Assembly: GCA_039714735.1 (NCBI GenBank)
Contig: JBDLIT010000001.1
Coordinates: 45,553-109,552, forward strand
Direction: 5' to 3'
Source of the DNA: JASJBU01 sp039714735
Lineage (GTDB): Bacteria; Pseudomonadota; Gammaproteobacteria; Chromatiales; Chromatiaceae
Length of the DNA stretch: 64,000 nucleotides
Part shown: piece after piece, positions 7,435 to 16,010 of the stretch
Numbering within the stretch: the stretch's first letter is position 1
How the letters are laid out: every line of letters starts with the position of its first letter
Made by a program: the position numbers and the translations under genes
The notes under the pieces: generated by a model
Seen by the model: the letters and a program-made list of their open reading frames with translations, nothing else
What the model was told of the DNA's origin: nothing
Databases searched by the model: none

Positions 7435-9405
7435 TTACACCACCCGCTCATTGCCTCCGTCTACCGGAATCTGCGCGGCCGTAGTCTTACTGAAAAGCGG
7501 CCCGCAGAGTTCCGCGGCAAGCTCCGCCACATCATGACTGTGGATTTCGGTCTTCAGAAGATTTCGGGTTTTATACGCTTCGATGCTCATGCCGTAGTGG
7601 GTGGCGCGCGCCTCGAGCACCTTATCGCTCCAGAGTCCGGTGTCGAATACTGCGTCTGGATGTAGGCTGTTGATGCGGATGCCATCTGCCGCCCATTCAA
7701 GGGCAACGATTCTCGCTAACTGGTTGAGTGCCGCCTTGGAAGCCGAATAGGCGGCGGCGCCGATCCCTGGGGCCGGTACGTTTTTCGATCCGATTACCAC
7801 CACACGGCCCTTATTCGGGGCCTCCTTGAGGAGTGGGTGGGATTCCCGCAACAGGCTGAGATTGGCATCCAGATTGACCTGCATGACCTGTGTCCATTCG
7901 TTGTCGGATAGCTCCGAGACCGGACAGCCACCGGGAAATACCCCGGCATTCAGCACCAGCATGTCGAGTCCGCCAAAATTGAGCCGGGTCTGCTCCAGCG
8001 CCTGGGACAGGGCCTGTGCATCAGTGATATCACAAGGGATGCCGAGATAACCCGGATCATCAAACAGGCCTTCGATGGTCGGCTGCAGATCCAGCCCGAC
8101 CACGGCTGCACCACGATTCAGCATGGCTTCGGCACAGGCCCGGCCAATGCCCGAGGCGGCGCCAGTGATCAGGGCCACCTCCCCCTGAAAGATGGACGGT
8201 TTTCCCGGCCGATGCAATTTGGCTTGCTCCAGCTCCCAGTACTCCACATCGAAGATCTCCTTTCCCAATAGGGCTTGCCAGCCGCCTAAACGGTCTGCCC
8301 GTTGGATGATCTCCAGCGTATGCCGGTAGATGTCGGCAATCACTTCGGCCTCCCGGGTGTTCTTGCCCAGGGTCAGCATACCCAGTTCCCGGTCGAGGAT
8401 GACCCGGGGGGCCGGGTCGAGCATCTGCACCTGAGATCTCGCCTGTGGGGCATGGGTTTCGAAATAGTCCCGATAGGCCTCGGTGTATTCGCTCAGGTTC
8501 CGCCCGAGCAGAGGCAGGCGCTTGGTGCGGATTACATGATCCGGTGTTGCCGGTCCCTGTCCGGCGAGCTCTGGCAAATCCTGCCGCCGGCAAAAGTTCA
8601 TGATCGAGGCATCGCGGCAACATTTTAAGATAACCGGGCTGCCTACGGCCGTGGAGAGTTGCTTACGCAGTGCGGGAATTGCTGTTGTGTCCACTGTTAC
8701 CGGGGGCGTGGGTGCAGCAGGCAGGTCCCAGGCATTTTGCGACTTGAGGTAGACTTCGGCTCGCTCCACCAGACTGATCATCCGTGCATAGGACTCTTTG
8801 GCGGTCGCGCCAAATGAGAACAGGCCATGGTTCATCAGGACCATGCCGATGGTTCCCTGGTGGGCCTCTCTGGGGAATCGTTCGGCCACCTCGCGGGCCA
8901 GATCGAAGCCGGGCATGACATAGGGGATGATCACCAGATCATTCCCATAGATTTCACGGATGCGCGCCTCGCCGTCGGGCGTATTGGTGATGGCGATCAG
9001 TGAGTCTGCATGCGTATGGTCGACATATTTGTACGGCAGCACGGCGTGCAGGATGGCCTCCACCGACGCAGTGGGTGCAGCGGCGATGGTCTGATGGGTC
9101 TTGAGCTGATTGACCATCTCCATATCGCTGAGCCGGTCCAGGCTGGCCAGTTTCAACAGGTGGTCCATACGCACCGGGGTGAAGCCTTCCGCCTGGATGC
9201 TGGCCAGATCCCAGCCACTGCCCTTTACATAGAGGATCTCCTCCTCTTGCCCAAACAGGTCCGGCTGGCGGATCTTGACCGAGGTGTTGCCGCCGCCATG
9301 CAGCACCAGGGCGGGATCACTGCCCAGCAGGCGGGAGCTGTAGACCCGCAGCGAAAGGTCGTCGGAGTGTTGAGCAGCTGCGCTGTCGTCCCAGAGACTA
9401 TGCAT
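7435..9405 (-). CDS. Bifunctional class II aldolase / short-chain dehydrogenase
   Basis: A 656-residue two-domain enzyme. Residues about 20-270 form a class II (zinc) aldolase/epimerase domain with GGGNTSVK, the zinc motif HTHADS and NHGLFSFG. Residues about 400-656 form a Rossmann short-chain dehydrogenase with TGAASGIGRA for NAD binding and the catalytic YSASK. The fusion resembles the RhaD/RhaE-type family that cleaves a ketose-1-phosphate and oxidises the aldehyde, although no rhamnose or fucose genes lie nearby, so the real substrate is uncertain. Its stop lies 5 bases from the convergent oxyR stop. Confidence 0.88.
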   Translation of the reverse strand: MHSLWDDSAAAQHSDDLSLRVYSSRLLGSDPALVLHGGGNTSVKIRQPDLFGQEEEILYVKGSGWDLASIQAEGFTPVRMDHLLKLASLDRLSDMEMVNQLKTHQTIAAAPTASVEAILHAVLPYKYVDHTHADSLIAITNTPDGEARIREIYGNDLVIIPYVMPGFDLAREVAERFPREAHQGTIGMVLMNHGLFSFGATAKESYARMISLVERAEVYLKSQNAWDLPAAPTPPVTVDTTAIPALRKQLSTAVGSPVILKCCRDASIMNFCRRQDLPELAGQGPATPDHVIRTKRLPLLGRNLSEYTEAYRDYFETHAPQARSQVQMLDPAPRVILDRELGMLTLGKNTREAEVIADIYRHTLEIIQRADRLGGWQALLGKEIFDVEYWELEQAKLHRPGKPSIFQGEVALITGAASGIGRACAEAMLNRGAAVVGLDLQPTIEGLFDDPGYLGIPCDITDAQALSQALEQTRLNFGGLDMLVLNAGVFPGGCPVSELSDNEWTQVMQVNLDANLSLLRESHPLLKEAPNKGRVVVIGSKNVPAPGIGAAAYSASKAALNQLARIVALEWAADGIRINSLHPDAVFDTGLWSDKVLEARATHYGMSIEAYKTRNLLKTEIHSHDVAELAAELCGPLFSKTTAAQIPVDGGNERVV

Positions 9406-9504
9406 GAGATTGGCTATCCAGGTCGGTTAGTTCTCTGTGTCCTCAGTGCCTCGGTGGCTGATCTGACAAATTAGAATTCGGGAACTCAGGTATCTCAGGG
9501 GTTA

Positions 9505-10020
9505 TTAAAAGTTATCCGTGGAGGTGAAGAGCCCGACCCGCAGGTCCTTGGCGGCGTAGATTTCACGTCCGTCCACCTTCATCACGCCATCCGCCACCCC
9601 GAGCACCAGCTTGCGGCTGATGACGCGTTTCATGTCGATGTGGTAGGTGACCTTTTCAGCGCTTGGCAGCACCTGTCCGGTGAACTTCACTTCCCCGACG
9701 CCCAGGGCGCGACCGTGTCCAGGATTACCGATCCAGGCGAGAAAAAAACCGACCAGTTGCCACATGGCGTCCAGCCCCAGACAACCGGGCATGACCGGGT
9801 CGCCTGGAAAGTGGCAATCGAAAAACCAGAGATCCTCATTGATATCCAGTTCGGCTAGTATTTCGCCTTTGCCGAACTCCCCACCCTCATCAGAGATCTT
9901 GATGATGCGATCCATCATCAGCATATTGGGAGTGGGCAGCTGCGCATTGCCGGGGCCAAACATCTCACCCCGTCCGCAACTCAGCAGTTCATCACGGTCG
10001 AAAGAGTTTGGTCTGGTCAT
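9505..10020 (-). CDS. fabA: FabA, 3-hydroxydecanoyl-ACP dehydratase/isomerase
   Basis: A 171-residue hot-dog-fold enzyme that dehydrates 3-hydroxydecanoyl-ACP and isomerises the product, starting anaerobic unsaturated fatty acid synthesis. The signature FFDCHFPGDPVMPGCLGLDA holds the catalytic histidine and, further on, the aspartate. Length and end-to-end pattern match E. coli FabA (172 residues). Its usual partner fabB does not follow; the downstream gene is the aldolase/dehydrogenase and the upstream gene is proS, so fabB must be elsewhere. Confidence 0.95.
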   Translation of the reverse strand: MTRPNSFDRDELLSCGRGEMFGPGNAQLPTPNMLMMDRIIKISDEGGEFGKGEILAELDINEDLWFFDCHFPGDPVMPGCLGLDAMWQLVGFFLAWIGNPGHGRALGVGEVKFTGQVLPSAEKVTYHIDMKRVISRKLVLGVADGVMKVDGREIYAAKDLRVGLFTSTDNF

Positions 10021-10106
10021 CGCTATACTGTCTCTTTGTCGGTTTGGGGGCCGATATGGCCCTGAAAGGGCCGCTAGTTTCCTCGCTTACAGGGGGGTGT
10101 GTCAAA

Positions 10107-11840
10107 TTAGACTGTCTGCGAGTCTGCCAGCAGATTCCTGAGGTGTCCGACGATCTCATCAAGGGCAATGAAGCTGTTTTCGGCATCTTTTCTGCCCCGG
10201 TACTCTACCTGGCCTTTATCCAGCGAACGCTCTCCCACCACGATTCGATGCGGGATGCCGATCAGTTCCATGTCGGAAAACATGAAGCCGGGGCGTACGT
10301 CCCGGTCGTCGAGCAGGACATCGATGCCCGCCGCCACTAGCTCGTCATAGAGTTTTTCCACGGCCTCTTTCACCCGCTGGGATTTGGCCATCTTCATCGG
10401 ACAGAGTGCGACTTGGAAGGGGGCCAGCGCAACAGGCCAGGTGATGCCCTGTGCGTCGTGGTGCTGCTCGATGGCCGCGGCGACCACCCTGGAGACCCCG
10501 ATCCCGTAGCAACCCATGGTCATGGTGACGGCCTTGCCGTTCTCGTCCAGTACCTTGGCGTTCATCGCCTCACTGTATTTCCGGCCGAGCTGGAAGATGT
10601 GTCCCACCTCGATGCCCCGGGCGATGGTGATTTCACCCTTACCGTCAGGGCTGGGATCGCCCTCCCGGATATTACGTATATCAGCGATCTGTTCCGGCTC
10701 CGGCAGGTCCCGGCCCCAGTTGATGCCGAAGTAGTGCTTGCCGTCTTGATTGGCGCCGGCACTGAAGTCGGCGGTGTTGGCCACGGTACGGTCCACGATG
10801 CAGGGGATCGGCAGATTGACTGGTCCAAGGGAGCCGGGTCCGGCGCCGATCGTGCTGCGGATCTCTTCATCCGTGGCGAAGCGTAAGGGCGAGGCGATTT
10901 GGGGCAGTTTCTCGGCCTTGAGTTCGTTGAGTTCATGGTCGCCACGCACCAACAGGGCGATCAGGGCGTTATCGCTATCCTCTGATGCTTCCACCACCAG
11001 GGTCTTCACCGTCCGCTCAATGGGTTGAGTAAACTGTTCCACCAGCTCCTGGATGGTCTTGGCATCGGGGGTGTCGACCAGCTCCATCTCACGAGTGGGG
11101 GCAGGGCGCTCAATTGCAGGAGCGACTGCTTCCGCCAGCTCTACATTGGCGGCATAGTCGCTGGCGGTGGAGAAGGCGATGGCATCCTCGCCGGATTCTG
11201 CCAGGACATGAAACTCATGGGAGGCGCTGCCACCGATGCTGCCGGTGTCCGCCGCCACCGGGCGGAAATCGAGCCCGCAGCGGCTGAAGGTGCGGGAGTA
11301 GGTGGCGTGCATCTGCTCGTAAGTCTGTTGCAGCGACTCGTTGTCTACATGAAATGAGTAGGCATCCTTCATGAGAAACTCCCGGGCGCGCATCACCCCG
11401 AAGCGGGGACGGATCTCGTCGCGGAACTTGCTCTGGATCTGGTAGAAGTTGATCGGCAGCTGTTTGTAGCTGCGCAGTTCGTTGCGCGCCAGCTCGGTGA
11501 TGATCTCCTCATGGGTGGGACCGTAGCAGAACTCGCGCTGATGGCGGTCGTGAAAGCGCAGTAGTTCGGGGCCGTACTGCTCCCAGCGGCCGGATTCCTG
11601 CCAGAGCTCGCTGGGCTGCACGGTGGGCATCAGCACCTCCAGGGCGCCGGCCCGGTTCATCTCCTCGCGCACGATGTTCTCCACCTTGCGCAGCACCCGC
11701 AGTCCCAGGGGCAGCCAGGTATAGAGGCCGGCAGCCAGCTTGCGGATCATGCCGGCGCGCAACATCAACTGGTGGCTGGCGGTCTCGGCATCGGCCGGGG
11801 TTTCCTTGACGGTGTTCAGCGGGAACTGGGAAGTGCGCAT
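10107..11840 (-). CDS. proS: Prolyl-tRNA synthetase (bacterial type)
   Basis: A 577-residue class II aminoacyl-tRNA synthetase that charges tRNA-Pro. It has the bacterial architecture: an N-terminal catalytic core starting MRTSQFPLNTVKETPADAE, motif 2 (RPRFGVMRAREFLMKDAYSFH region), a YbaK-like editing insertion at about residues 225-385 that clears Ala-tRNA-Pro, motif 3 (GIGVSRVVAAAIEQ) and a C-terminal anticodon-binding domain. Length is typical (about 570). It is transcribed toward fabA with an 86-base gap. Confidence 0.96.
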   Translation of the reverse strand: MRTSQFPLNTVKETPADAETASHQLMLRAGMIRKLAAGLYTWLPLGLRVLRKVENIVREEMNRAGALEVLMPTVQPSELWQESGRWEQYGPELLRFHDRHQREFCYGPTHEEIITELARNELRSYKQLPINFYQIQSKFRDEIRPRFGVMRAREFLMKDAYSFHVDNESLQQTYEQMHATYSRTFSRCGLDFRPVAADTGSIGGSASHEFHVLAESGEDAIAFSTASDYAANVELAEAVAPAIERPAPTREMELVDTPDAKTIQELVEQFTQPIERTVKTLVVEASEDSDNALIALLVRGDHELNELKAEKLPQIASPLRFATDEEIRSTIGAGPGSLGPVNLPIPCIVDRTVANTADFSAGANQDGKHYFGINWGRDLPEPEQIADIRNIREGDPSPDGKGEITIARGIEVGHIFQLGRKYSEAMNAKVLDENGKAVTMTMGCYGIGVSRVVAAAIEQHHDAQGITWPVALAPFQVALCPMKMAKSQRVKEAVEKLYDELVAAGIDVLLDDRDVRPGFMFSDMELIGIPHRIVVGERSLDKGQVEYRGRKDAENSFIALDEIVGHLRNLLADSQTV

Positions 11841-11919
11841 GGCAGGAGTTCACTCTAGATTCTAAAAGAGCGGGATTTTAGCCCAGTCTTGCTAGGTGGG
11901 TCACCTGCTGTTTCCAGGC

Positions 11920-12110
11920 TCAGGCGTCAAGCATGCGATGTTGCTGATAGAAATGATGGTAGCGGTTCATCTTTTTCAGCAGTTGCCGGTGAGTGCCACG
12001 TTCGCTGATCCGCCCTGCTTCCAGCACAGGATCTCATCCAGAAAGTGAGCACTCATGCGCGCCAGTTTGCGCCGCTCTGCCCCCTTGCCGATCAGGATCA
12101 AGGGGGGGCA
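11920..12110 (-). pseudogene. Decayed ABC-transporter ATPase C-terminus
   Basis: Read on the minus strand, 12027 down to the TGA at 11920 encodes VLEAGRISERGTHRQLLKKM and a 16-residue tail ending QQHRMLDA. The start of this (VLEAGRI.ERGTH.QLL) is the standard ending of an exporter-type ABC ATPase. The preceding DEIL element is in another frame, apparently through loss of one G near 12027-12030, and the stretch before it (GKGAERRKLARMSAHF) only weakly resembles the expected switch region. No upstream ATPase core exists; cytochrome b begins instead. I read it as a fragment of a lost gene. Confidence 0.5.
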
Positions 12111-12129
12111 GTGGGTGTGAAAGACGGCT

Positions 12130-12780
12130 TTAGCGGATATGCCCTGGCTCGTCCTGTTCCAAATAGGCCTCCTCTTCTGGGCTCAGCTCCACTTCGTCAA
12201 ACCCGCGGATCATGGGCATTACATGTTCCTTGAAGGAGTGGCCGGTGGTTAGCAGATAGATGTGGGCGATGACGAAAACCAGAATGGCGAAGGCCACTGC
12301 GGTATGGATCAATGCAACCCAGGTCAGCGCATCGCCTGAGGCGGCAGTGCCCCAGAATGCATACAGCAGGTAGAGGATGCCGGAGATCCAGATCGCGGGG
12401 AAGAGGAACAGTTTGAGCCCCAGGTAGGCGAGGGCCTGCAGCGGATTGTGCTTGCGTAGATAGGCCTTGCGATAGGGATGGTGTTCGCCTTTGAAGATAC
12501 CGTAGGCATAGAAATACACCACCCGCCAGAGGCCATTGGTGGTGGGTACGTAGTGCTTCCAGGCGCCGGTGGTCAGGTGCCAGAAGATGGCGAAGATCCA
12601 CAACAGCAGGAGTCCGAGGGCGCTGCCGGTATGCCAGGAGGCCGCGGTCTTGAACCCGATCAAATTATAGAAACCATGGATGCCGAATCCCGTGAACAAT
12701 AGAATGAAGATCAAACTCATCTGGGTCCAGTGCCAGAAGCGCTCGAAACGGGTAAATAGTATTACGCGGCGCTTGCTCAT
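12130..12780 (-). CDS. Membrane cytochrome b subunit paired with an octaheme cytochrome
   Basis: A 216-residue cytochrome b of the b561/Ni-Fe-hydrogenase/thiosulfate-reductase b-subunit type. Four to five membrane helices carry histidines in the expected places (RFWHWTQ, ASWHTGS, FWHLTTGAWKHY, LIHTAV and VIAHIYLL), consistent with binding two haems. The likely role is to take electrons from the quinol pool and hand them to the periplasmic octaheme cytochrome. ATG 12780 overlaps the stop of that upstream gene (ATGA), showing translational coupling; the longer open frame upstream is just overlap. The C-terminus is acidic (ELSPEEEAYLEQDE) and probably cytoplasmic. Confidence 0.86.
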   Translation of the reverse strand: MSKRRVILFTRFERFWHWTQMSLIFILLFTGFGIHGFYNLIGFKTAASWHTGSALGLLLLWIFAIFWHLTTGAWKHYVPTTNGLWRVVYFYAYGIFKGEHHPYRKAYLRKHNPLQALAYLGLKLFLFPAIWISGILYLLYAFWGTAASGDALTWVALIHTAVAFAILVFVIAHIYLLTTGHSFKEHVMPMIRGFDEVELSPEEEAYLEQDEPGHIR

Positions 12781-14474
12781 GCCTGTTTCCTCCCTTTGCT
12801 GGAGATGATGCGGATCAGACCGTGGCCAAGTACGCCGAATAGAGTGCCGGTAACTGCAAGCAATCCGATGATGTCGAGCCAGCGATTGCTGTCCCGGCCG
12901 GGCAGGTAGAAGCCCTCCAGGTCTTTCAATCGTCCCTCTTTGGCGTGGCACTCGCCGCAGTCCAGTGCATCCTCTTTGGGCGCCACCATATGGGTAATAG
13001 GCCAGTAGGAGTAGGTGTCGACAAAATCATATTCGCCACTATAGGGGAGGTTGTACTTCTGCATGCCCACCTTGATGGCCTTGCCAAAATCGTAGTTGCC
13101 CCAAAATGAGGTGTCGTCATCCCCCCAGAGATGCATGTAGACCAGGGTGTTATTGCCTTTGTCATAGGGTTGGACGGTGTGCATCTGTTTGAAGGGCCAG
13201 ATACGGGAATTGGGATCGTCCGGCGAACCCTTGAAACCGTTGATCTCAACCGGGCCACTGGACGGGTCGAACTGGGTGTCGATGGTGGTGTAGAGCATCT
13301 GCCCATCAAACCAGGCGTAGTGTGGCACCAGGTTCTCACCATACTTGAAGCTGCCCTTGATCGATTTGTAGGTGGCGCGATGCTCGCCGTTGCCCTGGGT
13401 ATAGTTCTTCTCTTTATAGCCCTGGCCGTTCTTGGTCTTGCCGGCGGTGCGCCAATCCCAATCTACCTTGGTGGCGACTCCGCCACGAGCAATCCTGGGG
13501 ATATGGCAGGTCTCACAGGCCACCTTTTCCACATGGTCGTTCAGCTTGATGCTGGCGAGGTCCTGCAGCGGATGTGGAGAGACTCCGTGGCAGGATTCGC
13601 AGGTGGCCACGCTACGCCGCATGCCGGGTTTGCCGGTGCCTTGCGTATCCTTGGCGATGACGTCGTAGCGGCTGCCGGCCCAGACATGCTTTTCCGTGAC
13701 ATGGCAGGTGGTGCAGGCAAAGTTAAGTCCGGCTTCATCCATGTGTACATCCAGTTTGTGGTCCGGATGGATCAGGGAGGAGTCCAGATCACCATGTTTT
13801 ACCCCGTCACCACCACCACCGTAGAAGTGGCATCCACCGCAGTTTTCACGGGTGGGCAGGGCGGAGCTCTGCGCTACCTTGGCCCAGTCGATAGGCTGCT
13901 TGCCCTTGAACATCGCTGAACAGGCCTTGCTGCCTTCTGAGTTGGGGGTCTTGTAGTAGGTGCCGGTGCTGTCGTGGCAGACCACGCAGTCGATGTTGTT
14001 CTGGTTGGTGAAATCGAAGCTCTCGTCCTTCCAGCCATAGCCGGCATGGCACTGGGCGCACATGCCCTCGTTGCCCCGGGAGTTGGTGCAGAAGGTGTTG
14101 ACGAGATGCTTTTTACCCAGGGTCTGGCCGGTTTTTTTGTTCTCGTAGGTCCATGTCCAGTGGATATTCTTCATGAACTGGTGACCCGCCTCGGTATGAC
14201 ATTTCAGGCAGGCCTTGGTGACCTCTGGTCCATTCGAAAAGGGGCCTTTCAACTCCTCGAACTTGGCGTGGTCAGCGGTGGAGTTGGAGTCTGCCCGCCG
14301 GGTCGGTTGTTCAACGAGCGTATCCAGGCGATAGTTCATATCAGAATCGATTGACTGGGTTGTGTGAGTCGGTTCGTTCTCTGCGATTGCAGATGACGCT
14401 GTGACAAACAGCAATACTCCAGACAGAAGATTGCCTGAGTATCTCAGGTGGTCTGTTGGTTTAAAAGTGAACAT
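12777..14474 (-). CDS. Octaheme c-type cytochrome, tetrathionate reductase (Otr) family
   Basis: A protein of about 565 residues with exactly eight CxxCH haem motifs in order: CLKCH, CAQCH, CVVCH, CGGCH, CTTCH, CESCH, CETCH and CGECH. The number, spacing and motifs such as CHFYGGGGDGVKHGDL match the Shewanella octaheme tetrathionate reductase family, whose members reduce tetrathionate, nitrite or hydroxylamine in vitro. Starting at ATG 14474 gives a signal peptide (residues 1-33, ending SSAIAEN); a C-terminal hydrophobic helix (LLAVTGTLFGVLGHGLI) may anchor it. The start overlaps a truncated cydA by 14 bases and has a weak ribosome-binding site, so it is probably coupled to that fragment. Confidence 0.9.
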   Translation of the reverse strand: MFTFKPTDHLRYSGNLLSGVLLFVTASSAIAENEPTHTTQSIDSDMNYRLDTLVEQPTRRADSNSTADHAKFEELKGPFSNGPEVTKACLKCHTEAGHQFMKNIHWTWTYENKKTGQTLGKKHLVNTFCTNSRGNEGMCAQCHAGYGWKDESFDFTNQNNIDCVVCHDSTGTYYKTPNSEGSKACSAMFKGKQPIDWAKVAQSSALPTRENCGGCHFYGGGGDGVKHGDLDSSLIHPDHKLDVHMDEAGLNFACTTCHVTEKHVWAGSRYDVIAKDTQGTGKPGMRRSVATCESCHGVSPHPLQDLASIKLNDHVEKVACETCHIPRIARGGVATKVDWDWRTAGKTKNGQGYKEKNYTQGNGEHRATYKSIKGSFKYGENLVPHYAWFDGQMLYTTIDTQFDPSSGPVEINGFKGSPDDPNSRIWPFKQMHTVQPYDKGNNTLVYMHLWGDDDTSFWGNYDFGKAIKVGMQKYNLPYSGEYDFVDTYSYWPITHMVAPKEDALDCGECHAKEGRLKDLEGFYLPGRDSNRWLDIIGLLAVTGTLFGVLGHGLIRIISSKGRKQA

Positions 14475-14694
14475 GGGGCCTGCCCTGTTTTGAAGCCTGT
14501 GTCGGATGCTCAACAACAGGTCTATAGAATTTGGTCATGTCCCGGTAGATCTCTTTGCTGGTCATCACATAGACCAATTCCATGATCACCAGAATCCAGG
14601 TGAGGCCCAGGGTGAGTGGGACAAAAAGGAAGTGGTAGAGCGCAGTGATCGCGAACTGCCAGCGCGACAACTCAATCATTGTCGGGTCTAACAT
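14461..14694 (-). pseudogene. cydA: Truncated cydA (N-terminal fragment of cytochrome bd subunit I)
   Basis: 77 codons starting at ATG 14694, five bases after a strong GGAGG. Residues 1-56 match the beginning of CydA, including the TALYHFLFVPLTLG helix with His21, equivalent to the haem-ligand His19 of E. coli, and the segment EIYRDMTKF. After residue 56 the sequence diverges into about 20 unrelated residues and stops; the other 400-plus residues of CydA and the cydB gene are absent. The stop lies inside the octaheme cytochrome gene. It may be a deletion relic that now serves as a translated leader for the cytochrome operon, or a tiny one-helix protein. Confidence 0.75.
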
Positions 14695-14706
14695 AGTTGC
14701 CTCCAA

Positions 14707-15078
14707 AATTGAGTGAGAGTTTGGTGGTTATCTTCCCGTTTTCCACCTACGTAATTTGGGCTAGAGATTGCACTGTCTTCTCTTTACTCATTCCTGAGTA
14801 CTACGACTAAGGAAGAAAAATCATTAATACTGACTTGCTGGATCAATAGCAGAGGCTTAAACCCATGTGTTTAACCCTGGAGTACAGGAAGATTCCCAAA
14901 GATTAGATGCTTGGGCGCCAAAGTGTCATTGACACTTCGCAAATACCATAAGTAAGGTGAGAGTTAAGCAGGCCTGGTTGGACTGTGAGGGTTTCGATAT
15001 CAGCCGAGTACAGGGGGAGATATGGTTTTTTGGGATGGCCTGGAAGTCTCTGAGTGCGTGAATTTTTTCAGGTCTTGA
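14707..15078. other. Regulatory gap upstream of the octaheme cytochrome unit
   Basis: A gap of 372 bases between the truncated cydA and the MIF-like gene, both on the minus strand. It contains no convincing gene. A perfect inverted repeat lies at 14921-14937, listed separately. The promoter for the cydA-fragment/cytochrome operon should be here, on the minus strand. Confidence 0.5.
14921..14937. promoter_or_regulatory. Perfect 8-1-8 palindrome, candidate operator
   Basis: AAGTGTCATTGACACTT: two perfect 8-base arms around one base, about 227 bases before the ATG of the truncated cydA. The compact symmetric shape fits a dimeric repressor or activator site. It does not match the FNR or ArcA consensus and I cannot name its regulator. 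Confidence 0.45.
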
Positions 15079-15423
15079 TTAAAAGGTGCCGCCGTTCCAG
15101 CCCCACATGTGCCGCTGGGCATCCGCAAACTCGATATAGACTCGATCTGCGGGAATATTCAGATGCTCACTGAGCAGATTGCTGAGGGCTTCGGAAAATT
15201 CAACGGTTCTGTCGCTCGGCAGGCCAATACTTTTTAATTCGAGATAGGCAAGTGGTGTGTTGCTACCGGAAAAGACCATATCAGAGTTGTTTTCTAGCAT
15301 GACCATCACATAGCGCTCAGGTTTGCCGAGCATTGTGGCTACTGTCGCGGAGGCTTGAGTCAGCAGCTCCGAGCGATCTATTGGATTGAGTTCTGTATTG
15401 GTCTGGATCTTTAAAACTGGCAC
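15079..15423 (-). CDS. MIF-family tautomerase homologue
   Basis: A 114-residue protein resembling macrophage migration inhibitory factor from end to end. Pro2, the catalytic base exposed after Met removal, is present (MPVLKI). Family motifs LGKPERYVMV, LELKSIGLP, RVYIEFAD and the C-terminal WGWNGGTF align with human MIF. Bacterial homologues can tautomerise phenylpyruvate-like substrates, but their physiological role is mostly unknown. Translation starts at GTG 15423 behind GAGGG. No partner genes are obvious. No signal peptide is visible. Confidence 0.88.
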   Translation of the reverse strand: MPVLKIQTNTELNPIDRSELLTQASATVATMLGKPERYVMVMLENNSDMVFSGSNTPLAYLELKSIGLPSDRTVEFSEALSNLLSEHLNIPADRVYIEFADAQRHMWGWNGGTF

Positions 15424-15442
15424 GAAAATCCCTCAGGCTTAC

Positions 15443-15889
15443 TTATTGTGAGCAGTCTGTTTTGATCTGTTCTTTGGCGGCCTGAATCCGTTTTTGCCGC
15501 TCCTCTTCGGTCAAGCGTGTATATTTCCCGTCTGATGTTTTGAGCAGACGGGAACCCAATCCTTCCATTTTGCGTAGATTGGATCGGGCGGAAACACAGT
15601 TTTTCTGGCGCCTGATCTTCTCCTGCTTGGCTTTTTCTTCTTCTTCCTTCGCCAATTGCCGGTCTTCTCTTTGGTCCTCCAGCTTTTGCCGAAGGGAATC
15701 CAGTTTTTTATTGGCTGCGGCGCTGTCGCTTTGAGATTGGGGTTTAAGATTCAGGGTTTCCGCCTCCTGGGAAGGAGGGGGTGTTTGTGAATAGCTGACC
15801 ACTCCGTTTTCATCAATCCAGCGATAGGTTTGGGCATGTCCGGCCACAGCAAAGATAAGAAGACCGAAAAGAATGGGTATTGCTTTCAT
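15443..15889 (-). CDS. DUF4124 domain periplasmic protein
   Basis: A 148-residue exported protein. A signal peptide (ending AVAGHAQ) is followed by the DUF4124 motif TYRWIDENGVVSYSQTPPP, then a glutamate/lysine/glutamine-rich helical region (about residues 65-100, likely coiled coil) and a basic tail with two cysteines. ATG 15889 is preferred over an in-frame GTG four codons upstream because it begins the signal peptide directly. The function of DUF4124 proteins is not established. It is 19 bases upstream of the MIF-like gene on the same strand, so the two may share a transcript. Confidence 0.75.
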   Translation of the reverse strand: MKAIPILFGLLIFAVAGHAQTYRWIDENGVVSYSQTPPPSQEAETLNLKPQSQSDSAAANKKLDSLRQKLEDQREDRQLAKEEEEKAKQEKIRRQKNCVSARSNLRKMEGLGSRLLKTSDGKYTRLTEEERQKRIQAAKEQIKTDCSQ

Positions 15890-16010
15890 TTGATGCGCCA
15901 CTCTCCATCAAGGCAACCAGAAAACTCTAGAAACAATTATGCGCTATGTCAGTGTAATAGCAAGAGTATGACTCTGGTAACGATTGACTGTATTGACAAA
16001 TGAGGCATAT

